From Ewingella allii (lineage in GTDB: Bacteria > Pseudomonadota > Gammaproteobacteria > Enterobacterales > Enterobacteriaceae): 64,000 nucleotides of DNA. The stretch spans positions 62,001 to 126,000 of the forward strand of contig NZ_JAWUDN010000009.1 of NCBI RefSeq assembly GCF_044430645.1, read 5' to 3'. This document shows, one piece after another, positions 34,696 through 44,848 of this stretch; within the stretch, counting starts at the first letter, position 1, and every line of letters begins with the position of its first letter. The position numbers were made by a program, and so were the translations under genes. The notes beneath the pieces were generated by a model that was not told the origin of the DNA, ran no database searches, and was given only the letters and a program-made list of their open reading frames with translations.

Positions 34696-36539
34696 ACCTA
34701 TTATATTTAACAATTCTGTTCCCGCTGATTGGCTTCGTTCTGCTGGCCTTCTCACGCGGTCGCTGGTCTGAGAATACTTCCGCCACCGTAGGTGTGGGTT
34801 CTATTGGTCTGGCTGCGCTGACGACCCTATATGTCGGTATTGATTTCATGACCCAGCGCGCTGCTGGCCATGAAGTTTTCAACCAGAACCTGTGGAACTG
34901 GATGCAAGTGGGCGACTTCAACATCGCCGCTACCCTGACGCTGGATGGCTTGTCGATGACCATGCTGTCCGTGGTGACCGGCGTTGGCTTCTTCATCCAC
35001 ATGTTCGCGTCTTGGTACATGCGCGGTGAAGAGGGCTACTCGCGCTTCTTCGCTTACACCAACCTGTTTATCGCCAGCATGGTGATTCTGGTACTGGCAG
35101 ATAATCTGTTGCTGATGTACCTCGGTTGGGAAGGCGTGGGCCTGTGCAGCTACTTGCTGATCGGTTTCTACTACACCCACCCAGCCAACGGCGCTGCTGC
35201 GATGAAAGCTTTCATCGTGACCCGCGTTGGTGACGTGTTCTTAGCCTTCGCACTGTTCATCCTGTACCGCGAACTGGGTACGCTGAACTTCCGCGAGCTG
35301 ATGGTACTGGCTCCGCAGAAACTGGCCGTTGGCGACACCGCTATCACTTGGGCGACGCTGATGTTGCTCGGTGGGGCAGTGGGTAAATCTGCACAGCTTC
35401 CGCTGCAAACCTGGTTGGCTGACGCCATGGCTGGTCCAACGCCGGTATCTGCGTTGATCCACGCCGCGACCATGGTTACCGCCGGTGTTTACCTGATTGC
35501 ACGTACTCATGGCCTGTTCCTGATGGCGCCTGAAGTGCTGCACCTGGTAGGTATTGTTGGCGCAGTGACGCTGGTTCTGGCAGGTTTTGCCGCACTGGTT
35601 CAGACCGACATCAAACGCGTTCTCGCTTACTCCACCATGAGCCAGATTGGCTACATGTTCTTGGCATTGGGCGTGCAGGCGTGGGATGCCGCCATCTTCC
35701 ACCTGATGACGCACGCGTTCTTCAAAGCGCTGCTGTTCCTTTCGTCTGGTTCGGTCATTTTGGCCTGCCACCACGAACAGAACATCTTTAAGATGGGTGG
35801 CCTGCGTAAATCGATTCCTCTGGTGTATGTCTGCTTCCTGGTCGGTGGTGCAGCCCTATCTGCCTTGCCACTTATCACTGCGGGCTTCTTCAGTAAAGAT
35901 GAAATTCTGGCGGGTGCATGGGCAAACGGCCATCTCAATCTGATGATTGCAGGTCTGGTCGGGGCGTTTATGACTTCCCTATATACCTTCCGCATGATCT
36001 TCATCGTGTTCCACGGCGAAGAGAAGATTAAAGCGCATGCGGGCAAAGGCATTACTCACCATCTGCCACTGCTGGTGCTGTTGGTATTGTCCACCTTCAT
36101 CGGTGCGATGATCGTGCCACCGTTGAAAGGCGTACTGCCTGAGACGACTGAGCTGGCGCACGGCAGTGTACTGACCCTGGAAATCACCTCGGGCGTTGTG
36201 GCGATTGTTGGCATCTTGCTGGCAGCCGCGCTGTACCTTGGCAAACGCTCACTGGTAAACAGCATCGCGAAAAGCGCCATTGGCCGCTTCTTCACGGTCT
36301 GGTGGTTCCACGCGTGGGGCTTCGACTGGTTATACGACATGATTTTCGTCAAGCCGTATCTGGCCATCGCTAAGCTGCTGCAACGTGATCCACTGAATTC
36401 ACTGATGAATCTGCCTGCTGTGTTCTCCCGTTTGGGGAACCGTGGCTTGACGCTAAGTGAAAACGGTCAGACACGCTGGTATGTCGCGTCCATGGGTTTG
36501 GGAGCAGTGGTTGTTTTGGCACTGTTGCTGATTCTTTAA
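34692..36539 (+). CDS. nuoL: NADH-quinone oxidoreductase subunit L
   Basis: The distal antiporter-like proton pump subunit (ND5-like), 615 residues. The family core MYLGWEGVGLCSYLLIGFYY (near 137-157) and KSAQLPLQTWLADAMAGPTPVSALIHAATMVTAGVYL (near 229-265) are intact, and the long C-terminal amphipathic helix region is present. It is separated from nuoM by 37 bp. Confidence 0.97.
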   Translation: MNLLYLTILFPLIGFVLLAFSRGRWSENTSATVGVGSIGLAALTTLYVGIDFMTQRAAGHEVFNQNLWNWMQVGDFNIAATLTLDGLSMTMLSVVTGVGFFIHMFASWYMRGEEGYSRFFAYTNLFIASMVILVLADNLLLMYLGWEGVGLCSYLLIGFYYTHPANGAAAMKAFIVTRVGDVFLAFALFILYRELGTLNFRELMVLAPQKLAVGDTAITWATLMLLGGAVGKSAQLPLQTWLADAMAGPTPVSALIHAATMVTAGVYLIARTHGLFLMAPEVLHLVGIVGAVTLVLAGFAALVQTDIKRVLAYSTMSQIGYMFLALGVQAWDAAIFHLMTHAFFKALLFLSSGSVILACHHEQNIFKMGGLRKSIPLVYVCFLVGGAALSALPLITAGFFSKDEILAGAWANGHLNLMIAGLVGAFMTSLYTFRMIFIVFHGEEKIKAHAGKGITHHLPLLVLLVLSTFIGAMIVPPLKGVLPETTELAHGSVLTLEITSGVVAIVGILLAAALYLGKRSLVNSIAKSAIGRFFTVWWFHAWGFDWLYDMIFVKPYLAIAKLLQRDPLNSLMNLPAVFSRLGNRGLTLSENGQTRWYVASMGLGAVVVLALLLIL

Positions 36540-36576
36540 GAACAGATAGTACGAACAAATAGGGACACAAAACGCC

Positions 36577-38106
36577 ATGCTACTTCCTTGGCTAATTCTT
36601 ATCCCCTTTATCGGCGGGCTGCTGTGTTGGCAGACTGAGCGTTTCGGCAGCAAAGTACCGCGCTGGATTGCGCTGATCTCGATGGGGTTGACCTTAGCAC
36701 TGTCCCTGCAACTGTGGTTGCAGGGTGGTTATTCATTAACTAGCCCGACCGGCATTCCACAATGGCAGTCAGAGTTCTCTGTGCCGTGGATCCCGCGCTT
36801 TGGTATCAGCTTCCACTTGGCATTGGACGGCCTGTCCTTGCTGATGGTGGTGCTGACCGGGTTACTCGGCGTCTTGGCTATCCTCTGTTCATGGCGTGAA
36901 ATCCAGAAGTATCAGGGTTTCTTCCACCTGAACTTGCTGTGGATCCTCGGCGGCGTGATCGGCGTGTTCTTGGCAATCGACATGTTCCTGTTCTTCTTCT
37001 TCTGGGAAATGATGTTGGTGCCGATGTACTTCCTGATTGCCTTATGGGGACACAAAGCGTCAGACGGTAAAACACGTATCAGCGCAGCAACCAAGTTCTT
37101 CATCTATACCCAGTCCAGCGGTCTGGTGATGTTGATTGCAATCCTCGGTCTGGTCTTCGTGCACTACAACGCGACCGGCACCTGGACCTTCAACTACGCT
37201 GACTTGCTGAAGACTCCGATGTCGCACAACGTTGAATACCTGCTGATGCTGGGCTTCTTCATCGCCTTCGCGGTGAAAATGCCGGTCGTGCCATTGCACG
37301 GCTGGTTGCCAGATGCACACAGTCAGGCACCAACGGCGGGTTCTGTTGACTTGGCAGGTATCTTGCTGAAAACCGCAGCCTACGGCATGTTGCGCTTCAT
37401 GTTGCCATTCTTCCCGAATGCGTCGCATGAGTTCGCGCCAATCGCTATGTGGCTGGGCGTTATCGGTATCTTCTACGGTGCGTGGATGGCGTTCTCTCAG
37501 ACCGATATCAAACGTCTGATTGCTTACACCTCTGTTTCGCATATGGGCTTTGTACTGATTGCTATCTTCACCGGCAGCCAACTGGCTTACCAGGGCGCTG
37601 TGATTCAGATGATTGCTCACGGCCTGTCTGCGGCAGGTATGTTCATCATCTGCGGCCAGTTATACGAGCGTCTGCATACCCGCGACATGCGTCTGATGGG
37701 CGGACTGTGGGGGCGGATTAAGTACCTGCCTGCGCTGTCGCTGTTCTTCGCAGTGGCAACACTGGGTATGCCGGGCACCGGTAACTTCGTCGGTGAATTC
37801 ATGATCCTATTTGGCAGCTTCCCGATTGTTCCGGTGATCACTGTCATCTCGACCTTCGGTCTGGTCTTTGCTTCGGTTTACTCTTTGGTGATGATGCAGC
37901 GCGCTTACTACGGCAAAGCAAAATCAGAAGAGCCGCTGCAGGGCATGACCGCACGCGAACTGTCTATCATTCTGCTGTTAGTGGTACTGCTGGTGGCGCT
38001 GGGTGTTTATCCTCAGCCAATCCTCGATACCTCTAGCGCAGCGATGGCTAACGTGCAGCACTGGTTCGGATCATCAGTTTCAACAATTTCAACGACAAGG
38101 CCGTAA
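36577..38106 (+). CDS. nuoM: NADH-quinone oxidoreductase subunit M
   Basis: Antiporter-like proton-pumping subunit (ND4-like), 509 residues and about 14 helices. The key glutamate and lysine regions FFFWEMMLVPMYFLI (near 137-151) and KMPVVPLHGWLPDAHSQAPTAGSV (near 233-256) are present. It ends 6 bp before nuoN. Confidence 0.97.
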   Translation: MLLPWLILIPFIGGLLCWQTERFGSKVPRWIALISMGLTLALSLQLWLQGGYSLTSPTGIPQWQSEFSVPWIPRFGISFHLALDGLSLLMVVLTGLLGVLAILCSWREIQKYQGFFHLNLLWILGGVIGVFLAIDMFLFFFFWEMMLVPMYFLIALWGHKASDGKTRISAATKFFIYTQSSGLVMLIAILGLVFVHYNATGTWTFNYADLLKTPMSHNVEYLLMLGFFIAFAVKMPVVPLHGWLPDAHSQAPTAGSVDLAGILLKTAAYGMLRFMLPFFPNASHEFAPIAMWLGVIGIFYGAWMAFSQTDIKRLIAYTSVSHMGFVLIAIFTGSQLAYQGAVIQMIAHGLSAAGMFIICGQLYERLHTRDMRLMGGLWGRIKYLPALSLFFAVATLGMPGTGNFVGEFMILFGSFPIVPVITVISTFGLVFASVYSLVMMQRAYYGKAKSEEPLQGMTARELSIILLLVVLLVALGVYPQPILDTSSAAMANVQHWFGSSVSTISTTRP

Positions 38107-38112
38107 CTCGCC

Positions 38113-39573
38113 ATGACATTTACACTTCAAAATCTGATCGCACTGTTACCGCTGATGATCGTCGGATTGACAGTGGTGGTGGTGATGCTGTCCATTGCGT
38201 GGCGACGCGACCATTTCCTGAATGCCACACTGACAGTTATCGGTCTGAACGTGGCTCTGCTTTCCCTCTACTATGTAGGGCAGGTCGGGCCGCAGGACGT
38301 CACTCCACTGCTTCGTGTTGACGGTTACTCAATGTTCTACATTGGGTTGGTATTGCTAGCGAGCTTGGCTACCAGCACCTTTGCCTATCCTTGGCTGGCC
38401 GGTTATCCGGACAACCGGGAAGAGTTCTACCTGTTGGTGCTGATTGCCGCACTGGGTGGCATTCTGCTGGCATGCTCTAACCATCTGGCGTCAATGTTCC
38501 TCGGAATCGAACTGATTTCGTTGCCACTGTTCGGCCTGATTGGTTATGCCTACCGTCAAAAACGCTCACTGGAAGCCAGCATCAAATACATGCTGCTGTC
38601 CGCTGCGGCGTCGTCATTCCTGCTGTTCGGCATGGCGTTGATCTACGCGCAGTCTGGTGATCTGAGCTTCGTGGCGCTGGGTAAAAACCTGGCCGACGGC
38701 GTGATGCTGCACCAGCCGCTGCTGCTGGCAGGTCTGGGCATGATGATTGTGGGTCTGGGCTTCAAACTGTCACTGGTTCCTTTCCACCTGTGGACACCAG
38801 ACGTGTATCAGGGCGCGCCGGCTCCGGTTTCAACCTTCCTGGCCACTGCCAGCAAGATTGCTATCTTCGCCGTGGTTATGCGTCTGTTCCTGTACGCGCC
38901 GGTGGCCGACAGCGAAGCGATTCGCGTCGTGCTGGGCATCATCGCCTTCTGCTCGATTCTGGTCGGTAACCTGATGGCTATCAGCCAGAGCAACATCAAG
39001 CGCCTGTTGGGTTACTCCTCAATCGCGCACTTGGGTTACCTGCTGGTGGCACTGATTGCAGTACAGACTCACCAGCTGTCGATGGAAACCGTCGGGGTTT
39101 ACTTGGCCGGTTATCTGTTCAGCAGCCTGGGTGCCTTCGGCGTGGTTAGCCTGATGTCTAGCCCGTACAAAGGTCCGGACGCAGAATCACTGTTCTCTTA
39201 CCGTGGTCTGTTCTGGCACAAGCCAATCCTGTCTGCGGTAATGACCGTGATGATGCTGTCACTGGCCGGTATCCCAATGACCTTAGGCTTTATCGGTAAG
39301 TTCTACGTGATTGCGACCGGCGTGACCGCGCATCTGTGGTGGCTGACCGGTGCCGTGGTGGTGGGTTCGGCGATTGGTCTTTACTACTACCTGCGCGTGA
39401 CCGTGAGCTTGTATCTGAGCGCACCTGACAAGCTGGTTCGCGATACGCCAAACAACTGGGCGTTGACTGCGGGTGGTGTGGTTGTGCTGATTTCGGCGAT
39501 CTTGGTTCTGCTGCTCGGTATCTATCCACAGCCGCTGATCACGCTAGTTCAGATGGCGCAACCGCTGTTCTGA
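38113..39573 (+). CDS. nuoN: NADH-quinone oxidoreductase subunit N
   Basis: Antiporter-like membrane subunit (ND2-like), 486 residues, the last gene of the operon. Conserved helices contain FLGIELISLPLFGLIGYAY (near 130-148) and FKLSLVPFHLWTPDVYQGAPAPVSTFL (near 216-242). A strong terminator follows. Confidence 0.97.
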   Translation: MTFTLQNLIALLPLMIVGLTVVVVMLSIAWRRDHFLNATLTVIGLNVALLSLYYVGQVGPQDVTPLLRVDGYSMFYIGLVLLASLATSTFAYPWLAGYPDNREEFYLLVLIAALGGILLACSNHLASMFLGIELISLPLFGLIGYAYRQKRSLEASIKYMLLSAAASSFLLFGMALIYAQSGDLSFVALGKNLADGVMLHQPLLLAGLGMMIVGLGFKLSLVPFHLWTPDVYQGAPAPVSTFLATASKIAIFAVVMRLFLYAPVADSEAIRVVLGIIAFCSILVGNLMAISQSNIKRLLGYSSIAHLGYLLVALIAVQTHQLSMETVGVYLAGYLFSSLGAFGVVSLMSSPYKGPDAESLFSYRGLFWHKPILSAVMTVMMLSLAGIPMTLGFIGKFYVIATGVTAHLWWLTGAVVVGSAIGLYYYLRVTVSLYLSAPDKLVRDTPNNWALTAGGVVVLISAILVLLLGIYPQPLITLVQMAQPLF

Positions 39574-39597
39574 TAGCCTGACGCAGTAGCAAAACTG

Positions 39598-39628
39598 AAA
39601 ACCGCTCATTTCGATGGGCGGTTTTTTT
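39598..39628 (+). terminator. Terminator of the nuo operon
   Basis: AAAACCGC and GCGGTTTT arms with an inner TCAT/ATGG region, followed by a T-run. It lies 25 bp after the nuoN stop. Confidence 0.92.
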
Positions 39629-39660
39629 ATGGGCACTATTTGTACAATTCATTGCAATAG

Positions 39661-39676
39661 TGTGATGAAAATCACG
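39661..39676 (+). promoter_or_regulatory. CRP-like site upstream of the DUF1097 gene
   Basis: TGTGA-TGAAAA-TCACG differs from the CRP half-site consensus at one position. It is 115 bp upstream of the start codon. Confidence 0.5.
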
Positions 39677-39790
39677 TTTGTATGTACGTTCAACAATAAA
39701 TTACATCGATATTGTGATCTAACCCATTCCATTATTTTTGCCGATGCGTAAACTGCGCGCTTGTTCAGAATCGCACAGGATTTACACATC

Positions 39791-40318
39791 ATGAACGTAT
39801 TGGTGATGATCGCCATTACTACCGGCATTCTCTCCGGCATCTGGGGCTGGGTGGCTATCAGTCTGGGACTGATTAGCTGGGCTGGCTTCCTCGGCTGCAC
39901 GGCTTATTTCGCCTGCCCGAAGGGCGGGTTGCGCGGTCTGGTCATCAGCACGCTGACCTGCCTGAGTGGCGTGTTCTGGGCCGAAGTGATTATTGCTGGC
40001 AGCTCGCTGCGCCCTGAGTGGACGCTGCTGGGCTACATGCTCACCGGCGTGGTGGCCTTCCTGATGTGTATCCAAGCCTGGCAACAGTGGCTTGCCTTCG
40101 TGCCGGGGACTTTCATCGGCGCCTGTGCCACTTTCGCTGCCCAAGGCGACTGGCGTCAGGTGGTGTTATCCCTGCTGGTCGGCCTGCTGTTTGGCTATGC
40201 GATGAAAAATAGCGGCCTGTGGCTGGCGGAGCGTCGTGAAAAGCAGCGTGCTTCGGCTCAACAATTGGCGAGCGATAAGCCGCCATTCCCGCCGGTGACG
40301 CGGTCAGAAGGTTCTTAA
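39791..40318 (+). CDS. DUF1097 family inner-membrane protein
   Basis: A 175-residue hydrophobic protein with about five membrane segments between residues 5 and 145 and a charged cytoplasmic tail (RREKQRASAQ onward). It looks like the DUF1097 family, to which E. coli YcdZ belongs; no function is established. The start at 39791 has AGGAT upstream; the frame extends to 39761 without support. It is not part of the E. coli gene order at this point, so it is an insertion or a lineage-specific neighbour. A CRP-like site lies upstream. Confidence 0.75.
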   Translation: MNVLVMIAITTGILSGIWGWVAISLGLISWAGFLGCTAYFACPKGGLRGLVISTLTCLSGVFWAEVIIAGSSLRPEWTLLGYMLTGVVAFLMCIQAWQQWLAFVPGTFIGACATFAAQGDWRQVVLSLLVGLLFGYAMKNSGLWLAERREKQRASAQQLASDKPPFPPVTRSEGS

Positions 40319-40421
40319 AAGACCTGCGACAGCGGTTCTCTCCGTTTTTGATCCTGCGTTTATGGCAAATCTGCGCTAGGGTTAATGGGTATCGTGATAA
40401 TCACAAAATAAGGAGATAACC

Positions 40422-40730
40422 ATGTCGAACCAATTTGAACCGCAGCAGGCGTCACTGGACGATGATTTAAGAATGCTTTCCGAAACGCTGGAAGAGGTGC
40501 TGAAATCCTCCGGTGACAAAGCAGATGAAAAATATATCGAGATTAAAAGCCGCGCGGAGCAGGCGTTGGAAGAGGTAAAATCTCGCCTGAGCAACGGTGC
40601 GAACTCTTACTGCGCCAAGGCGCGTCAGGTGGCTGAGCAAACCGACAGCTACGTGCGCGAAAACCCGTGGCACGGCGTAGGTGCCGGTGCAGCCGTGGGT
40701 TTGGTGATCGGCTTATTGCTGCGTCGCTAA
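40422..40730 (+). CDS. elaB: ElaB, tail-anchored ribosome-associated protein (DUF883)
   Basis: A 102-residue member of the YqjD/ElaB/YgaM family. A long charged helical region (residues 10-75) is followed by a C-terminal glycine/hydrophobic segment (GVGAGAAVGLVIGLLLRR) that anchors it in the inner membrane. Known relatives bind stationary-phase ribosomes and depend on RpoS. Strong AGGAG ribosome-binding site. It sits just upstream of menF, as in E. coli, but elaA and elaC are not beside it. Confidence 0.9.
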   Translation: MSNQFEPQQASLDDDLRMLSETLEEVLKSSGDKADEKYIEIKSRAEQALEEVKSRLSNGANSYCAKARQVAEQTDSYVRENPWHGVGAGAAVGLVIGLLLRR

Positions 40731-40753
40731 GCTAAGCTCGGCAATATCGTCCC

Positions 40754-40775
40754 AGAGGCAGCTTCGGCTGCCTCT
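40754..40775 (+). terminator. Terminator of elaB
   Basis: AGAGGCAGC-TTCG-GCTGCCTCT, a 9-bp perfect stem with a tetraloop, followed by a T-rich stretch. Confidence 0.93.
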
Positions 40776-40965
40776 CTGTTTTCTGCCTTATAACCCCTCT
40801 GAATGAGTCACTACCCCTTCATATCTATAGGCTCTGGCTCTGCCTTGATCTGCCGCATATTTTAAATCCCGCTAACGCCGCATAATTCACCCGTACTTGA
40901 TCTAACCCGTTTTTTGATCCAGAAGGGCATTCTGCCTGACATCAAACCATTCGGATGCGGCTGAG

Positions 40966-42345
40966 GTGGCGGTGAAACAGATTTCAGCAATTCTTGACCA
41001 GTTGGATTCGGCGCTGTTGGGGAGTTTTCCCGACATGGCTGGCCTCCGGCAGTTCACTTATCGACTCCCTGAACAACCCCACGGCGGCATGCTGGAATGG
41101 CTCGACGCCCAGCCTTGTTACCCAAAATTCTACTGGCAGCAGCGCGACGACGCCGAAGAAGTGGTGCTGTGCGGCGACGCGGCAAACTTCGATGACATGC
41201 CTTCCGCCCAGCACTTCTTACAGCAATATCCGGACTTTCCTGAACTGCGCATTTGGGGGCTGAACGCCTTCAACGACGGCATGGGCGGCGCACAGGCCAG
41301 CCACGCGCTGTTTCTGCCGCGTATTGAAATCAGCCGTCGCGACGGCCAGTGCATTTTGCGTTGCCAGCTTTATAGCCCGGTTTCTCTGCGCGAAGAAGCC
41401 CATAGAGTGCGCGCCTTTCTCCGCACCTTGGTCAGCGCTCGCGCCTTACCGGCGCTGAAGTCTCAGGTGGTGCGCTACCAACATTTGCCCACTCAGCCGC
41501 AGTGGGCGCGGATGATCGACGCCGTGCTCAGGGGGATTAAGCATAACCAGTTCGACAAAGTGGTGCTGGCGCGCAAAACCACGCTGGCCCTCAGCCAGCC
41601 GCTGAATCCGGCCTCTTTTCTGGCCGCCAGCCGCGCGGTGAATCATCACTGTTACCACTTCATGCTAGCGTTTGCGCCGCAGCAGGCATTCCTCGGCTCC
41701 AGCCCTGAGCGGCTGTTCCTGCGCGAAAAGCGCCAACTCTTTACCGAAGCGCTGGCCGGAACCGTGGCCGCCGCCGATGACCATCAGCAGGCCCGCGCCC
41801 TTGGCCAGTGGCTGCTCAACGACCCTAAAAACCAGCGCGAAAATATGCTGGTGGTTGACGACATTTGCCAGCGATTGCAGGGCGGGGCGCGCTCTTTGGA
41901 CGTGATGCCCGCCGAAATCCTTCGCCTGCGCAAAGTGCAGCATCTGCGCCGCAGTATTCAGGCCGTGCTGGCGAAGGCTGACGACGCCGACTGCCTGCAA
42001 CGCCTGCAACCCACCGCCGCCGTGGCCGGCTTGCCGCGACAGGCCGCGCGAGAATTTATTGCTCGCCACGAACCTTTTGACCGCCAGTGGTACGCCGGTT
42101 CGGCGGGGTATCTCAGCCTGACGCGCAGCGAATTCACCGTGGCGCTGCGCTCAGCCGCCGTGAAGGGCAGCCAACTCGAGCTGTTTGCCGGGGCGGGAAT
42201 TGTCGCCGGTTCAGACGCCGCGCAGGAGTGGCGGGAGATAGAAAATAAAGCCGCAGGGCTGCGCACCCTGTTAGACGAGGGGGCGCACTCGGCCGAGTCC
42301 GCCGGACAGCAGTACCATGAACTGCCTGCCGTTAGGGCGGGCTGA
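40966..42345 (+). CDS. menF: Isochorismate synthase MenF
   Basis: Converts chorismate to isochorismate, the first committed step to menaquinone. The chorismate-binding domain (about 195-450) shows FDKVVLARKT, LGSSPERLFLRE, ALAGTV and NQRENMLVVDDICQRL. There is no ATG start; two in-frame GTG codons (40966 and 40972) are possible, and GAGG favours the second. At 459 residues it is about 28 longer than E. coli MenF, mostly at the C-terminus. First gene of menFDHBCE. Confidence 0.93.
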   Translation: MAVKQISAILDQLDSALLGSFPDMAGLRQFTYRLPEQPHGGMLEWLDAQPCYPKFYWQQRDDAEEVVLCGDAANFDDMPSAQHFLQQYPDFPELRIWGLNAFNDGMGGAQASHALFLPRIEISRRDGQCILRCQLYSPVSLREEAHRVRAFLRTLVSARALPALKSQVVRYQHLPTQPQWARMIDAVLRGIKHNQFDKVVLARKTTLALSQPLNPASFLAASRAVNHHCYHFMLAFAPQQAFLGSSPERLFLREKRQLFTEALAGTVAAADDHQQARALGQWLLNDPKNQRENMLVVDDICQRLQGGARSLDVMPAEILRLRKVQHLRRSIQAVLAKADDADCLQRLQPTAAVAGLPRQAAREFIARHEPFDRQWYAGSAGYLSLTRSEFTVALRSAAVKGSQLELFAGAGIVAGSDAAQEWREIENKAAGLRTLLDEGAHSAESAGQQYHELPAVRAG

Positions 42346-42368
42346 ATCGGGTTCGCCGGAGTCAATCC

Positions 42369-44054
42369 ATGCCATCAACACAAGCTACCGCCATGTTTAA
42401 TCGCCGCTGGGCCACGCTGATATTAGAAGCCTTAACCCGCCATCAGGTGCAGCACGTCTGCATCGCGCCCGGCTCGCGCTCAACCCCACTGACGCTGGCG
42501 GCGGCGAGCAACTCCAAGCTGATTTGCCACACCCATTTTGATGAGCGCGGCCTGGGGCATCTGGCCCTCGGCTTAGCCAAGGCCAGCGGCCAGCCGGTGG
42601 CGGTGATTGTCACTTCCGGCACGGCGGTGGCGAATCTCTATCCGGCGATTATCGAAGCCGGGCTGACCGGCGAACGGCTGATCATGCTCACCGCCGATCG
42701 CCCGCCGGAGCTTATCGACTGCGGCGCCAATCAGGCCATTCGCCAGCCAGAACTGTTTGCCAGCCACCCACGGCAAAACCTCAATCTACCGCGACCGACG
42801 CCGAACATCAGCGCACGCTGGCTGGTATCGGCTATCGACAACGGCCTGTCAGCGCTGGAGCACGGTGCCATGCACATCAACTGTCCGTTCGCCGAGCCGC
42901 TGTACGGCGAGGAGGGGGATGACTATCTCGACTGGTCGCAGGCGCTGGGCGAATGGTGGCAGGGCCGCCAGCCTTGGCTGCGCACGCCGCCAACTCTGCG
43001 TCAGCCGGTTGAAGCCGACTGGCCGCAGTGGCGGCAAAAGCGCGGAGTGATTATCGCTGGGCGCATCGCCGCCGAAGAGGGCGAACAGCTGGCGCGGTGG
43101 GCTAAAATCCTCGGCTGGCCGCTAATCAGCGACGTGCAATCGCAAACCGGCAACCCGCTGCCCTGTGCCGACCTGTGGCTGGCGCACCCAGAGGCCCGAC
43201 AGACATTGGCTCAGGCGGAATTAGTGATTCAGTTTGGCGGCAGCCTGACCGGCAAACGCCTGTTGCAGTGGCAGGCCGCCTGCCAGCCTCAGGAGTATTG
43301 GCTGATAGACCCGATGCCCGGCCGCCTCGACCCGGCGCAGCATCAAGGGCGGCGCATCCAAATCGCCGTCAGCGAATGGCTGAAGCTGCACCCCGCCGAG
43401 CCTCAACAGCCTTGGGCCAGGGCGCTAAATTCTCTTTCTCAACGCGTGATGGCTCTGGTCGAAAGCCGTCTGGCGAGCCATTTTGGCGAAGCTTCTCTGG
43501 CGCGTCATTTACCGGCCTTGCTGCCAGCCAACGGCCAGCTGTTTGTCGGCAACAGTCTGGTGGTCAGGCTGGTGGACTCGCTGGCGCAGCTTCCGGCGAG
43601 TTATCCGCTGTTTGCCAATCGCGGGGCCAGCGGCATCGACGGGCTGATTTCTACCGCCGCCGGAGTGCAACGCGCCACGCAGAAACCGACGCTCATCCTG
43701 ATTGGCGATCTCTCTGCGCTGTACGATTTAAACGCGCTGGCCCTGCTGCGCCAATGCTCCGCGCCAACGGTGATGGTGGTGGTAAACAACAACGGCGGGC
43801 AGATTTTCTCTTTGTTGCCGACGCCAGAGGAGCAGCGCCAGCGTTTTTACTGCATGCCGCAAGACGTGGAGTTTAGCCACGCGGCGGCGATGTTCGGCCT
43901 GCACTATATCAGCCCGGCCAGCATGGATGAGCTAACCGACGCGGTGCAAAACGGCTGGCAGCGCCAAGGCGCGACGCTGGTCGAGCTAAAAGTGGCCAGC
44001 GGCGACGGCGCGGCGATGCTGCGCGAGCTGGTGGCTGAGGCGGGGGCGCTCTGA
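42369..44054 (+). CDS. menD: SEPHCHC synthase MenD
   Basis: Thiamine-diphosphate enzyme that joins 2-oxoglutarate-derived succinyl semialdehyde to isochorismate. It has 561 residues with the N-terminal TPP pyrimidine domain (CIAPGSRSTPLTLAA near 37-51, TSGTAVANLYPA near 80) and C-terminal TPP-binding domain (LIGDLSALYDLNAL...NNNGGQIF near 445-480). It overlaps menH by 1 bp (TGATG), suggesting coupling. Confidence 0.96.
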   Translation: MPSTQATAMFNRRWATLILEALTRHQVQHVCIAPGSRSTPLTLAAASNSKLICHTHFDERGLGHLALGLAKASGQPVAVIVTSGTAVANLYPAIIEAGLTGERLIMLTADRPPELIDCGANQAIRQPELFASHPRQNLNLPRPTPNISARWLVSAIDNGLSALEHGAMHINCPFAEPLYGEEGDDYLDWSQALGEWWQGRQPWLRTPPTLRQPVEADWPQWRQKRGVIIAGRIAAEEGEQLARWAKILGWPLISDVQSQTGNPLPCADLWLAHPEARQTLAQAELVIQFGGSLTGKRLLQWQAACQPQEYWLIDPMPGRLDPAQHQGRRIQIAVSEWLKLHPAEPQQPWARALNSLSQRVMALVESRLASHFGEASLARHLPALLPANGQLFVGNSLVVRLVDSLAQLPASYPLFANRGASGIDGLISTAAGVQRATQKPTLILIGDLSALYDLNALALLRQCSAPTVMVVVNNNGGQIFSLLPTPEEQRQRFYCMPQDVEFSHAAAMFGLHYISPASMDELTDAVQNGWQRQGATLVELKVASGDGAAMLRELVAEAGAL

Positions 44055-44848
44055 TGCTCAATTGCCAGCAAGTTAATACTCATCTCAGCGGACGCCCTTG
44101 GTTGGTGCTGCTTCACGGCCTGTTGGGTAGCGGCGAGGATTGGCAATCACTGTTGCCGCACCTCGGCGAGTGGCCTTGTTTGCTGGTCGATCTGCCCGGT
44201 CACGGCCGTTCCGCCAGTATTACCGCCGCCGGTTTTGCCGACGTCAGCCAGCAACTCACCGCCACCTTGCAGCAGTTGGGAATTGACGACTACTGGCTGC
44301 TCGGTTATTCACTCGGTGGGCGAATCAGCCTTTATCACGCCTGCTATGGTGATAGCCGTGGCCTGCGAGGCGTGCTGGTGGAAGGGGCCAATCCCGGTCT
44401 GAAAACCCTGCGCGATCGCCAGCAGCGCCGTCATCACGACCAGCTGTGGATCACCCGTTTTCGCTTCCAGCCCATCGAGCAGGTGCTGCAACTCTGGTAT
44501 CGCCAACCGGTATTTGGCGACCTGAGCGACGCCCAGCGCCAGCGCTTGGTGGATTTACGCGCCAGCAACCACGGTCCGGCGATTGCCACCATGCTGGGAG
44601 CGACCTCTCTGGCGGTACAGCCCGACCTGCGCCAGCCCTTGTCGCGACTCGCGCTGCCGGTGGTATGGCTATGCGGCGCGCTGGATCAGAAATTTACCCT
44701 TCTCGCGCAGCAGGCCGGTTTCCCGCTGCGCACCATCGCCAATGCCGGGCATAACGCCCATCGCGCGAATCCGACTGAGTTTGCCCGTCAGGCGCTGGCA
44801 TTCATTACTTCACCTGTCTTAAAGGAAGTTGAACATGATTTATCCTGA
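44054..44848 (+). CDS. menH: SHCHC synthase MenH
   Basis: Alpha/beta-hydrolase that eliminates pyruvate from the MenD product to give SHCHC. It has 264 residues with the nucleophile elbow GYSLGG (Ser near 84), the oxyanion region LLHGLLGSGEDW near 17-28, and catalytic His in NAGHNAHR near 232-236. Its end overlaps menB by 14 bp. Confidence 0.94.
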   Translation: MLNCQQVNTHLSGRPWLVLLHGLLGSGEDWQSLLPHLGEWPCLLVDLPGHGRSASITAAGFADVSQQLTATLQQLGIDDYWLLGYSLGGRISLYHACYGDSRGLRGVLVEGANPGLKTLRDRQQRRHHDQLWITRFRFQPIEQVLQLWYRQPVFGDLSDAQRQRLVDLRASNHGPAIATMLGATSLAVQPDLRQPLSRLALPVVWLCGALDQKFTLLAQQAGFPLRTIANAGHNAHRANPTEFARQALAFITSPVLKEVEHDLS

